Part shown: positions 56,209 through 64,000 of the stretch, one piece after another
How the letters are laid out: every line of letters begins with the position of its first letter
How positions within the stretch are numbered: the stretch's first letter is position 1
Source: Desulfatitalea tepidiphila
GTDB taxonomy: Bacteria; Desulfobacterota; Desulfobacteria; Desulfobacterales; Desulfosarcinaceae
Direction: 5' to 3'
Assembly (NCBI RefSeq): GCF_001293685.1
Contig: NZ_BCAG01000003.1
Location: 1,860,001-1,924,000, forward strand
Length of the DNA stretch: 64,000 bases
Notes under the pieces: model-generated
What the model saw: the letters and a program-made list of their open reading frames with translations, nothing else
Databases searched by the model: none
Told to the model about the DNA's origin: nothing
Position numbers and translations under genes: made by a program

Positions 56209-56714
56209 CTGGCATCGGGGCCAGTTTCAACCAACCCTCATTTTCAACAAACCCCTATGACTGGTCGTGGACATCGGGACCGGGTGCAGGCGACCTTGAT
56301 GACGGGTCGCGGATATCGAGGCTATTCTCAACCAACTTTTTGGTGGGATTTAGAGTGGTGCTGATAGCGGATATGTGTAAGTCTGTGCCATCGTGAAGAA
56401 GCCTGGTTGAGCGACGATTCGTTAGACTTGAATCAGAGGAGAATTAGGAACGAGGAAAAGGATCGATACACATATATTTTTGCTGGCAAAGGCAATTTGG
56501 CACATAAAACTCCACCCCCCCAAAAAACCATCGATTGGGTTTTCAGGGGCTGGAACGAGTATATTGATTATTGAATTGCCAGTTTCACACAAGCCGTTTG
56601 TTACTACAGCACGCCTCCAATCCCAACGCCGCCAGGCGCCACGCGCCTGGCACCGACCTTTTTACCGTTCAGCCATCGATATCGAGCGATTCACATAGCC
56701 CTGATAAAAACTCA

Positions 56715-56912
56715 CTATCTGGTTTTAGATATTTTCAACAAAGTCCCGAATCCGATGAGACCAAAACCGATCATTAACATTTTAACGGGTTCTGAGATTC
56801 CCAGCAGTAGGCTTTTTTCGGGAATGGTGGTGGGTACTGCACCACTCACACAGAACAGCATCACCATAAACAATGTGCCTAACATAAAAATCAATTTAAA
56901 CTTCTTACCCAT
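56715..56912 (-). CDS. Minimal PEP-CTERM-like protein, 65 residues
   Basis: The product has a signal peptide (MGKKFKLIFMLGTLFMVMLF, then CVSGA, cut near residue 25). About 14 residues follow (VPTTIPEKSLLLGI), then a sorting-type tail SEPVKMLMIGFGLIGFGTLLKISKTR. That tail is SEP in place of PEP, a hydrophobic helix and a basic end. After both cleavages only about 15 residues would remain. The start chosen has a G-rich leader and gives a clean signal peptide; an earlier in-frame ATG at 56951 does not. A very good sigma-54 element lies 101 bases upstream, supporting a real gene. It is transcribed toward the EPS operon. Confidence 0.72.
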   Translation of the reverse strand: MGKKFKLIFMLGTLFMVMLFCVSGAVPTTIPEKSLLLGISEPVKMLMIGFGLIGFGTLLKISKTR

Positions 56913-57012
56913 CCCAACCCCCCAGAAGCTACATGATGCAGCATCAACCATTCAATTTGGTATAAGAAAATTACTTGCTATTGTTTAATCAGATGGACGC
57001 ACTTAGCCGTAT

Positions 57013-57028
57013 AGCATAGGAAGTGCCA
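57013..57028 (-). promoter_or_regulatory. Sigma-54 promoter of the minimal PEP-CTERM-like gene
   Basis: Read on the minus strand the site is TGGCACTTCCTATGCT, with a perfect TGGCAC -24 box and TGCT in the -12 box at exact spacing. It lies 101 bases before the ATG at 56912. The other sequence between 56913 and 57360 holds a REP unit only. Confidence 0.7.
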
Positions 57029-57237
57029 TATTTGCTCAGGTTGGCATAAATGGTTTATTTTATATTTATTACAGTTGGTTGCTTGGATAGGAGAGTTGAG
57101 GAGACTGCCCGCGGAGATCCAAAAGCTATGTAGTTAAATTCACAATTACAGTCTCTGTGTGTAGTTTTATTTCTATGGGACGGGCTTCTATAGTCTGGGA
57201 TGGGGAAAAAAGGGAAGCGTCCTGCAAAAAGTCGCAT

Positions 57238-57325
57238 AAGCGTCATACCGGCGAACGCCGGCATCCAGAACCTATTGAAAATACTGGATCCCGGATTCCG
57301 TTGGGGTGACGGGGAAAGTGAATTC
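57238..57325. repeat. REP/BIME-like composite repeat
   Basis: A full unit, GCGTCATACCGGCGAACGCCGG ... GGATCCCGGATTCCGTTGGGGTGACGG, lies between an outer CAAAAAGTCGC arm and a diverged right arm. It is more decayed than the unit at 526. Confidence 0.75.
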
Positions 57326-57360
57326 CGGTCTGTTTAGATCGCCGTCATTATCGAGGCGGT

Positions 57361-58236
57361 CTACTTGAATTCGTATTTCAGGATGTCCAACAGATAGCTG
57401 CCGTAGCTGTTTTTGCAAAGGGGTTCGGCCAGTTCTTCGAGCCGGGCGGGCGAAATGTATCCCATGCGGTAGGCGATTTCTTCGATGCAGGCGATTTTCA
57501 ATCCCTGGCGCTGTTCTATGGTTTCGATAAAGTTGGAGGCTTGCATCAGGCTTTCGTGGGTGCCGGTGTCGAGCCAGGCAATTCCCCGGCCGAGCTTTTC
57601 GACGTAAAGTTCACCCATGCGCAGGTAGGTGTTGTTCACGTCGGTGATTTCCAGTTCACCGCGTTGGGAGGGTTTGAGACCGGCGGCGATGTCCAGCACG
57701 CGGTTGTCGTAAAAGTAGAGCCCGGTGATGGCCCAATTGGATTTTGGCGCCTGGGGTTTTTCCTCGATGTCGGTCACTTTGCCGGATTCGTCGAACACGG
57801 CCACACCGTAGCGCTGCGGCTGCTTGACCCAGTAACCGAATACGGTGGCGCCGGATGTTTTTCGGGCGGCCCTGCGGACTTGGTCGGTCAGGCCGTGGCC
57901 GTAATAGATGTTGTCGCCCAGGATGAGGCTGACAGGATCGTCGCCGACGAACTGCCGGCCGATGATGAAAGCCTGGGCCAGGCCTTCGGGATGCGGCTGC
58001 TGGGCATAGGAAAAATTCAAGCCCCACTGGGAGCCGTCGCCGAGAAGCCGTTCGAAGTTGGGCAGGTCGTATGGGGTGGAGATGATCAGTATGTCCCTGA
58101 AGCCGGCCAGCATAAGCACGGACAAAGGGTAGTAGATCATGGGCTTGTCGTAGATCGGCAGCAACTGCTTGCTGACGGAGCGGGTCAGGGGATAGAGGCG
58201 GGTGCCGGAACCGCCGGCGAGGATAATGGCTTTCAT
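57361..58236 (-). CDS. rmlA: Glucose-1-phosphate thymidylyltransferase
   Basis: The 291-residue product (start [21 protein letters not shown]) is a typical RmlA/RfbA. It has the nucleotide-binding GGSGTRLYP, the catalytic-region [27 protein letters not shown] with the metal Asp, [28 protein letters not shown] and [10 protein letters not shown]. It makes dTDP-glucose, the first step toward dTDP-rhamnose and other deoxysugars. Other rml genes are not in the window. The longer frame to 58320 has no family-like N-terminus. It probably feeds the EPS. Confidence 0.95.
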   Translation of the reverse strand: MKAIILAGGSGTRLYPLTRSVSKQLLPIYDKPMIYYPLSVLMLAGFRDILIISTPYDLPNFERLLGDGSQWGLNFSYAQQPHPEGLAQAFIIGRQFVGDDPVSLILGDNIYYGHGLTDQVRRAARKTSGATVFGYWVKQPQRYGVAVFDESGKVTDIEEKPQAPKSNWAITGLYFYDNRVLDIAAGLKPSQRGELEITDVNNTYLRMGELYVEKLGRGIAWLDTGTHESLMQASNFIETIEQRQGLKIACIEEIAYRMGYISPARLEELAEPLCKNSYGSYLLDILKYEFK

Positions 58237-58383
58237 GGATTCGGATGCTTTCTCAGGAAATATTATAGGCTGGCATGACGCCTCTGCGATGTCTACGAGT
58301 TCACCGGTCAATTGGATCAATTGACTTTTATCGCTTTTTACAAAGGCAGGTCAAGGGGTTGCTGAGTGTTTGATTTGAAGGGG

Positions 58384-58440
58384 CTCCGGTCACTGAGGGG
58401 GCAGCGGTGCCCATGCAAATGCAGGCGTCAGTGACCGGAG
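58384..58440. repeat. Perfect 13-base inverted repeat
   Basis: CTCCGGTCACTGA (58384-58396) and TCAGTGACCGGAG (58428-58440) are exact inverse copies around a 31-base GC-rich loop. They lie between the golvesin-domain gene stop and rmlA. There is no T-run, so it is not a classical terminator. Confidence 0.85.
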
Positions 58441-58467
58441 ACGGGGCGAAGCGGGGCAATCCAACCC

Positions 58468-59721
58468 CTATTTTGAATACAGGACGGCATCCGCACAGGT
58501 GGTGCAGGTGCTGGAGCGGGATTCCACGACGATTTTGGCCGTACCTGAAAAATCGTAGTCGCCCAGATAATTCCAACGGCCGCCGTCGTCACGCTGGTCC
58601 ACGTAAATGGTTTCCAAAAGACGGGTCCCGTCATAGATTTTTACGGGCACATTCGAGCACCGCGAGCTGTATTCGGTCCACCAGACGGAGACGCCGTAAC
58701 TGCCGCTCAACGCGGACTGGTAAGTGTAGCTTGTCCCCGATTGTTTGCTGTACAACGATTGGGCGCCATAGGGGTTCGTACCGCCGGAAGCCTTCCAGGT
58801 GCCGATCGCCGAGGTTCCGGATTTGCCGTCGTCAACGACGACATTTGTGCCGCCGGTCGCGGCGCTTCCAGCTTTGGTCAGCTCAACCGCATCCGCACAG
58901 GTGGTGCAGGTGCTGGAGCGGGATTCCACGACGATTTTGGCCTTGCCCGAGAAATCGTAATTGCCCAGGTAATTCCAGCGGCCGCCGTCGTCACGCTGGT
59001 CCACGTAAACGGTTTCCAACAGGTCGCTGCCGTCATAGATTTTTACGGGCACGTTCGAGCAGCGTGAGCTGTATTCGGTCCACCAGATGGAGACCTCGTA
59101 ACTGCCGCTCAATGAAGACTGGTAGGTGTAGCTGGTCCCCGATGCTTTGCTGTACAACGATCGGCCGCCATAGGGGTTCGTGCCGCCGGAAGCCTTCCAG
59201 GTGCCAACCGCGGAGGTCCCGGATTTGCCATCGTCGATAATGACGGTGCTCGTTCCGCTGGTCGAGGTCGTTGGTGATGTCGTAGAGGTGGATGAACCGC
59301 CGGACGAACTGGAGTGAAAGGCCACTTCGTTGGAATCGTCGCTTTCCTCGCTTCCTTTGAAAGAGCGCACGATGAAATAATAGGTCGTATTGTCATTGAG
59401 ATTGGTAATCGTGGTGGAGGTGGCACGCCCTGTCCAGGCCGGATATCGATAATCGTACTGACTGCTCTGAGTCCGACGATAAACGCAATAGCCATCGGGA
59501 ACCGGAGAGCTCTTGGCTTGCCAGGACAGGGATACTTGTGCAGCGAAGGCCGTTGAGGCGCCCAAGCACCAAAGGGAAAACACCAGGAGAAGACATAACG
59601 ACCACCAGTGGAAAGGGAATGTCCCTGCCCGAGTGAAAATTTTGGGGCGATGCCCCAATCTTAAATTTGAGTTGTAATTGCAGGCTGTTTGGGGAGTGGT
59701 ACCGTTTTCAGGACAAGGCAT
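58468..59721 (-). CDS. Secreted FN3 plus tandem golvesin-like domain protein
   Basis: The 417-residue product has a late signal peptide (about 36-60, ending STAFAA). An FN3 domain follows (VSLSWQAKSSPVPDGYCVYRR to FIVRSFKGSEESDDSNEV), then a Ser/Thr linker. Two nearly identical domains of about 120 residues close it, each opening DDGKSGTSAxGTWKASGGTNPYG and closing KIVVESRSSTCTTCADAV. These look like golvesin C-terminal-like domains, found in secreted lyases and polysaccharide-binding proteins. The CTTC pair may form a disulfide. It has no PEP-CTERM tail. A sigma-54-like element lies upstream. It probably binds the matrix. Confidence 0.82.
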   Translation of the reverse strand: MPCPENGTTPQTACNYNSNLRLGHRPKIFTRAGTFPFHWWSLCLLLVFSLWCLGASTAFAAQVSLSWQAKSSPVPDGYCVYRRTQSSQYDYRYPAWTGRATSTTITNLNDNTTYYFIVRSFKGSEESDDSNEVAFHSSSSGGSSTSTTSPTTSTSGTSTVIIDDGKSGTSAVGTWKASGGTNPYGGRSLYSKASGTSYTYQSSLSGSYEVSIWWTEYSSRCSNVPVKIYDGSDLLETVYVDQRDDGGRWNYLGNYDFSGKAKIVVESRSSTCTTCADAVELTKAGSAATGGTNVVVDDGKSGTSAIGTWKASGGTNPYGAQSLYSKQSGTSYTYQSALSGSYGVSVWWTEYSSRCSNVPVKIYDGTRLLETIYVDQRDDGGRWNYLGDYDFSGTAKIVVESRSSTCTTCADAVLYSK

Positions 59722-59836
59722 CGAAAGGCGGCCTCCATTTCTTTAAAAATTATTCTATTTTTTACAAGGGATTAACTGAACGGAAGGTCCGTGGCAGAAT
59801 CACCTTTTAAGTAAACTCTGAGCTTGCAAAGCTCTC

Positions 59837-59852
59837 TGCAAATTAGGTGCCG
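59837..59852 (-). promoter_or_regulatory. Candidate sigma-54 promoter of the golvesin-domain gene
   Basis: Read on the minus strand the site is CGGCACCTAATTTGCA, matching GGCAC of the -24 box and TTGCA of the -12 box exactly, with only the first T replaced by C. It lies 115 bases before the ATG at 59721. Confidence 0.6.
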
Positions 59853-60072
59853 TTTAACCATTCGGTAGGGTGTGGGTCGGTGGTCCAAACACTATATATT
59901 GCGATTTTAACGGCTTGGCCGGGATGGTGGGATACCGGAGAGGATGGATTCGATTTTACTGCTGTCACTATTTCGGCGTGGGGTTGGGATTGCGACAAAA
60001 TTTTGCACCCTGCACGGGCAAAATTGGTTATTGCTCTTGACGGAAATGTAATTTGCCCCGGCACCTGGTACC

Positions 60073-60110
60073 TGCCCCGTCACTCCGGCGAACGCCGGAA
60101 TCCAGGAAAC
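60073..60110. repeat. REP-like single palindrome
   Basis: CCCCGTCACTCCGGCGAACGCCGGAATCCAGG is a single palindrome in the gap between divergent genes. The rest of 59853-60183 shows no gene. Confidence 0.75.
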
Positions 60111-60183
60111 GCTCTGGGCTGCAAACCGGTAAATGTGCGTTGATCTTGCAAACATTTTTATAGGTGATTATAGTCCGTTCATT

Positions 60184-61971
60184 ATGAACATACGTGATGA
60201 GAAATTTCCGGATCCCAAAGAGTTGGAAAAAGAGTTGGGCGACTTTCTGGCCAAGAAGTTCGGCGGATCGGTCAAATTGGCGACACCCATCGTGGTGCCC
60301 CAGACCGAGACGAGCGACACGGTGGAAAAGCCCATCGATCATGCGGTGGATATCAATTTTGATTTGAAGCCCGAAGAGCTGATCGCCTACCTGGATCAGT
60401 ACATCATCAAACAACGGCAGGCCAAAGCGATCCTGGCCACCAAAATCTGCACCCATTTCAACCGCATCCGCCACCGGCAGGCGTCCCCTGACAGCATGAG
60501 CGACATGGTGGGCAGTATCAAGAACAACATCTTGATGCTCGGCCCCACGGGTGTGGGCAAGACCTATATGATCCGCCTGATCGCCCACAAGATCGGCGTG
60601 CCGTTCGTGAAGGGGGATGCCACCAAGTTCAGCGAAACGGGTTATGTGGGCGGTGACGTGGAGGACCTGGTTAGAGACCTGGTTCGTGAAGCGGATGGGG
60701 ATCTCGATCGGGCCCAATACGGCATCATTTATATAGATGAAATCGACAAGATCGCCTCGGCCCACAACCTGATCGGGGCGGATGTGTCGCGCACCGGGGT
60801 GCAGCGGGCGCTGCTCAAGCCCATGGAAGAGACCGATGTCGATTTGAAGGTGCCCCACGATCCGATCTCGATGCTGCAGGAGATCGAACGGTTCCGAAAG
60901 ACGGGAAGCCGGGACAAGTCCTCGATCAATACCAAAAATATCCTTTTTATCATGAGCGGCGCTTTTTCCGGGCTGGAGGCCATCATCAGAAAGCGCCTGA
61001 CCGAACAGCCCATTGGTTTCGGGGCGCACCTGGGGAGGCATCGAGAGGCGTCGGAGATGTTGAGCCTGGTCAAGTCCGAGGATTTGATCGGGTATGGCTT
61101 CGAATCCGAGTTCGTGGGCCGGCTGCCGGTGCGCGCCGTTTTCGAACAACTGTCCGAAGGGGATCTGTACGATATTCTGAGCAATCCCAACAATCCAATC
61201 ATTCTCGGGAAAAAGGTGGATTTCGCCTCCTACGGCATCGGGGTCACGTTCAGCGATGATGGCTTGCGACTGCTGGCCGAACACGCCTTTGCGGAGAGCA
61301 CGGGCGCACGAGGTTTGGTCAGTGCCGTGGAGCGGGCTTTGCTGAGCTTCGAAACGCGGCTGCCTTCGACCAAGGTGAAGCGATTTGCGGTGACCCGGGA
61401 GGTGATCGAATCGCCTCAGGTGTGGTTGGCCAAGCTCGAATCTGAACCGGATGATCCTGAAATGAAGGCGATTTTCGAGCGGGTCAGAATTGAAGAGCGT
61501 CAGAAGATCGAGCGCTACGTGAATGAGAACAAGACACACCTGAGCGATAAATACGGGCTGCCCTTGACGCCGCTGCGCGTGACCTTGATCGCGGATTATT
61601 ACACCGTTCATACGACGGATATCAATGGTGTCTTTGAACGCTTCACCCATTTCTGCGAACAGGTCAAAAGTATCGAGATGCAATTTCTCAAAAAACACGG
61701 TATCAACATCGTGTTCGAGGAAGAGGCCATCGATTTCATCATTATGCGCTGGCTGGAAGGCGCCACGAACCTCGATGCCGTCTACAAGCAGTTGAGCGAC
61801 AACCTGGAGTATGGGTTCAAGCTGGTGCGGGAAAAAACGGGGCGCAACCGTTTTTTCCTGACGCGCCAGGCGCTCGATGCGCCGGACCAGTTCATCAGCC
61901 AACTGCTCAAAGAGGCCCAGGTGCCGAACAACGCCCCCCTGCCCCCGGCCGACACCAACAGAAAAGATTAA
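60184..61971 (+). CDS. ClpX-like AAA+ ATPase without zinc finger
   Basis: The 595-residue product (start MNIRDEKFPDPKELEK) has an AAA+ core: Walker A LGPTGVGKTYM (about 119-129), a KFSETGYVGGDVEDLVRDLV loop as in ClpX/HslU, Walker B GIIYIDEIDKIAS, and the arginine-finger/sensor region FGAHLGRHREASEM ... GYGFESEFVGRLPV and STGARGLVSAVER. It lacks the ClpX N-terminal zinc domain and has about 170 extra C-terminal residues. This makes it a distinct ClpX-like paralogue known in sulfate reducers. Its substrate is unknown. It is followed at 26 bases by ahbC and may be co-transcribed with the haem genes. Confidence 0.85.
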   Translation: MNIRDEKFPDPKELEKELGDFLAKKFGGSVKLATPIVVPQTETSDTVEKPIDHAVDINFDLKPEELIAYLDQYIIKQRQAKAILATKICTHFNRIRHRQASPDSMSDMVGSIKNNILMLGPTGVGKTYMIRLIAHKIGVPFVKGDATKFSETGYVGGDVEDLVRDLVREADGDLDRAQYGIIYIDEIDKIASAHNLIGADVSRTGVQRALLKPMEETDVDLKVPHDPISMLQEIERFRKTGSRDKSSINTKNILFIMSGAFSGLEAIIRKRLTEQPIGFGAHLGRHREASEMLSLVKSEDLIGYGFESEFVGRLPVRAVFEQLSEGDLYDILSNPNNPIILGKKVDFASYGIGVTFSDDGLRLLAEHAFAESTGARGLVSAVERALLSFETRLPSTKVKRFAVTREVIESPQVWLAKLESEPDDPEMKAIFERVRIEERQKIERYVNENKTHLSDKYGLPLTPLRVTLIADYYTVHTTDINGVFERFTHFCEQVKSIEMQFLKKHGINIVFEEEAIDFIIMRWLEGATNLDAVYKQLSDNLEYGFKLVREKTGRNRFFLTRQALDAPDQFISQLLKEAQVPNNAPLPPADTNRKD

Positions 61972-61997
61972 AGCAGAACTTGAAAGGATAAATTGAA

Positions 61998-63185
61998 ATG
62001 ATCGGAATTTCAAAGCTCTACTGCGGCACGGTAGAGCCCAGCGATGCGTTGCGCTACGGCCGCCACTCCTCGAAACTGCCCAGTCACCTGCTCCAATTTT
62101 CTGAAGACAAACGCCCGGTGGTCGTTTGGAACGTCACCAAGGCGTGCAATCTCAGGTGCGTTCACTGTTATGCACATGCCACCGAACAAGGCACCTCGGA
62201 CGAGCTGACCACCGAGGAGGGGTTTCGCCTGATTGATGATCTGGCGGCTTTCGGTGCGCCGGTGATGCTGTTCTCGGGCGGAGAGCCTCTGGTGCGCAAG
62301 GATTTGCCGGACCTTGCCGCGTATGCGGTGGACAAGGGCATGCGGGCCGTGATCAGCACCAACGGCACGCTGATCGATGGCAAAACGGCCCGAACTCTAA
62401 AGGAAATAGGACTATCCTACGTGGGCATCAGCCTCGACGGCCTGGAACCGGTCAACGATCATTTCCGGGGGGTCAAAGGGGCTTTCGCAAAAGCGCTCAA
62501 AGGGATTCGCAACTGCCAGGCGGCCGGCATCAAGGTGGGCCTTCGCTTTACCATGAACAAACAGAATGTCCGGGAAATCCCTGGCATTTTCGACCTGTTG
62601 GAAGAGATGGATATTCCACGCATCTGTTTTTACCATCTCGTTTATGCGGGTCGCGGTTCGGCCCTTCTGGCAGACGATCTTTCGCATGCGGAGACGCGCG
62701 CGGCAGTGGATCTGATCATGGAGCGCACCCGGGAACTGCACGCCAAGGGCAAACCCAAAGAGGTGCTCACGGTAGACAATCATGCCGACGGCCCCTACCT
62801 CTATTTGCGTATGAAGGAAAAAGATCCCGAGCGGGCCGCAGAGGTGCTCGAGCTGTTGAAGATGAACGAAGGCAACAGCTCGGGGCGCGGTATCGGCTGT
62901 GTCAGCTGGGATGGAGAGGTCTATGCGGACCAGTTCTGGCGCCATCACAGTTTCGGCAACGTTCGGCAGAGGCCTTTTTCCAAGATCTGGACCGAGCCCG
63001 AAGATCCGCTGCTGCTGCACCTCAAGGATAAAAAGAAATATGTCCAGGGACGTTGCGCTTCGTGCCGCTGGCTGGACGTCTGCGGCGGCAATTTCCGGGT
63101 TAGGGCCGAGGCGGTCAGCGGCAATGTCTGGGCGGCGGATCCGGCATGCTATTTGACGGATGAGGAGATTGCGCAGACGGTTTAA
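61998..63185 (+). CDS. ahbC: 12,18-didecarboxysiroheme deacetylase (radical SAM)
   Basis: The 395-residue product starts [21 protein letters not shown], a signature of AhbC. It has the radical-SAM cluster site [13 protein letters not shown] (Cys50, 54, 57) and a C-terminal SPASM-like cysteine set ([29 protein letters not shown]). AhbC removes acetate side chains from didecarboxysiroheme in the siroheme-dependent haem pathway used by sulfate-reducing bacteria and archaea. The start has an AAGGA site upstream. hemB follows 67 bases later, which supports the pathway. Confidence 0.9.
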   Translation: MIGISKLYCGTVEPSDALRYGRHSSKLPSHLLQFSEDKRPVVVWNVTKACNLRCVHCYAHATEQGTSDELTTEEGFRLIDDLAAFGAPVMLFSGGEPLVRKDLPDLAAYAVDKGMRAVISTNGTLIDGKTARTLKEIGLSYVGISLDGLEPVNDHFRGVKGAFAKALKGIRNCQAAGIKVGLRFTMNKQNVREIPGIFDLLEEMDIPRICFYHLVYAGRGSALLADDLSHAETRAAVDLIMERTRELHAKGKPKEVLTVDNHADGPYLYLRMKEKDPERAAEVLELLKMNEGNSSGRGIGCVSWDGEVYADQFWRHHSFGNVRQRPFSKIWTEPEDPLLLHLKDKKKYVQGRCASCRWLDVCGGNFRVRAEAVSGNVWAADPACYLTDEEIAQTV

Positions 63186-63252
63186 CGGTCGCCACTTGAA
63201 TTTCAATGTTTGCTTGAATCTTCAAAACCCTCTTAACGGAACGGAGTCGACG

Positions 63253-64000
63253 ATGCTTTTTCCCGATTATCGGCCGCGGCGCATGCGCCAGAGCGAGGCT
63301 TTCAGGCGAATGGTACGTGAGACCCATTTGCGGGTGGACGATCTCATCCTGCCATTGTTCGCCATTCACGGCAAGGATGTGAAAAATCCCATTCCCTCCA
63401 TGCCCGGTCATTTTCAGCTTTCGGTCAATCATGTGGTCAAGGCGGCCGAGGAGGCTTTCAAACTCGGCATCCCCGGCGTCATTCTCTTTGGCATTCCCCC
63501 CAAAAAGGATGCGTTGGGCACCCAGGCCTATGCCAAAGACGGCATCGTGCAAAAAGCGGTGCGCGCCATCAAGGATAAGCTGCCGGATCTGGCCGTCATC
63601 ACCGATGTGTGCTTGTGCGAATATACCGACCATGGCCATTGCGGCGTGGTCGAGGGGCACACCATTGACAACGACGCCACGCTGGACCTTTTGGCCAGGA
63701 CGGCGCTGTCCCACGTCAAGGCCGGCGCCGACATGGTGGCGCCGTCGGACATGATGGACGGCAGGGTGACGGAAATACGCAATGCCCTGGACGAGGCCGA
63801 CTTCAGTCACATTCCGATCATGTCCTACGCGGCCAAGTATTGTTCGGCATTTTACGGCCCATTCAGGGAAGCCGCCGATTCGGCGCCCAAATTCGGTGAT
63901 CGACGATCCTATCAGATGGATCCGGCCAACTCCCTGGAAGCGATCCGCGAAGTGGCCATGGATGTGGAGGAAGGGGCCGACATCATCATGGTGAAACCGG
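63253..64000 (+). CDS. hemB: Porphobilinogen synthase (delta-aminolevulinate dehydratase), partial
   Basis: The gene starts at ATG after ACGGAG and stays open to the right edge (249 codons, about three quarters of the usual 325). It shows [20 protein letters not shown] and [15 protein letters not shown]. The zinc-type cysteine triad [14 protein letters not shown] follows, then [10 protein letters not shown] and the Lys in [17 protein letters not shown]. The second active-site Lys in IIMVKP comes at the very end. It joins two aminolevulinate molecules to porphobilinogen, the common precursor of siroheme and haem. Confidence 0.96.
   Translation, partial: MLFPDYRPRRMRQSEAFRRMVRETHLRVDDLILPLFAIHGKDVKNPIPSMPGHFQLSVNHVVKAAEEAFKLGIPGVILFGIPPKKDALGTQAYAKDGIVQKAVRAIKDKLPDLAVITDVCLCEYTDHGHCGVVEGHTIDNDATLDLLARTALSHVKAGADMVAPSDMMDGRVTEIRNALDEADFSHIPIMSYAAKYCSAFYGPFREAADSAPKFGDRRSYQMDPANSLEAIREVAMDVEEGADIIMVKP

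Larger units (their letters stand above)
55368..56714. other. 1.3-kb intergenic region upstream of the EPS operon
   Basis: No coding frame here has a convincing start, composition or family motif. The region holds a candidate sigma-54 site at 55854, a REP cluster (56073-56208) and three loosely repeated phrases of the type ACGGGTCGC-GG-ATCG between 56205 and 56320. It may be a large regulatory leader of the EPS operon. Confidence 0.5.

Noticed and set aside
60028-62013. A 661-codon open frame on the minus strand
   Set aside because: It is the antisense shadow of the ClpX-like ATPase gene, which has clear AAA+ motifs; the GC-rich third codon positions keep the opposite strand open.

Overview
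The window comes from a Gram-negative, probably sulfate-reducing deltaproteobacterium (Desulfobacterota, Desulfosarcina/Desulfococcus-like). Two things point there. The right end carries an AhbC-type siroheme-dependent haem gene followed by hemB. The rest is a PEP-CTERM/exosortase exopolysaccharide (EPS) locus of the kind seen in that group. Genus-level placement is inference from gene content only.

Layout. Positions 1-7600 hold accessory genes of the PEP-CTERM system: a secreted-protein start, a TPR lipoprotein, a coiled-coil membrane protein, a TIGR03790-like protein, a canonical PEP-CTERM substrate and a CAAX-protease-like membrane protein. Positions 7650-12700 are an IS graveyard: IS5, IS66 remnant, and IS1380 inside IS1182. 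Positions 12973-55367 form one long minus-strand EPS locus read from right to left. Its conserved core comes first: chain-length protein, tyrosine autokinase, initiating sugar transferase, export protein, outer-membrane barrel, polysaccharide deacetylase, NAD synthase, acyl carrier protein, acyl-CoA ligase, SGNH lipoprotein, FemAB, aminotransferase and GT2. A broken exosortase follows, then an AT-rich variable part with GT4 enzymes, acetyltransferases, flippase, O-antigen-ligase-like protein and a secreted beta-helix protein. The locus ends with an intact exosortase plus EpsI. Positions 56715-59852 hold a tiny PEP-CTERM-like protein, rmlA and a golvesin-domain secreted protein. Positions 60184-64000 are a plus-strand housekeeping block: ClpX-like ATPase, ahbC, hemB.

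How it fits together. A repeat-unit glycan is built on a lipid by the sugar transferase, GT2/GT4 and acetyltransferases, then flipped, polymerised and exported through the Wzc/Wza-type proteins and the barrel. The exosortase cuts and anchors PEP-CTERM proteins in the same envelope. I find good -24/-12 (sigma-54) elements in front of the PEP-CTERM genes and of two other secreted-protein genes, which suggests a common regulon.

The most unusual points are: the shared sigma-54 elements; a 65-residue protein that is almost only signal peptide plus sorting anchor; long homopolymers (G11, A10) that switch off two adjacent glycan genes; an IS-truncated first exosortase beside an intact second one; an IS3 element carrying both a group II intron and an IS66; and two sequence-identical IS5 copies in direct orientation around the variable glycan block. 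Several frameshifts lie in homopolymers and are mostly one base short, so sequencing undercalls must be excluded before phase variation is accepted.
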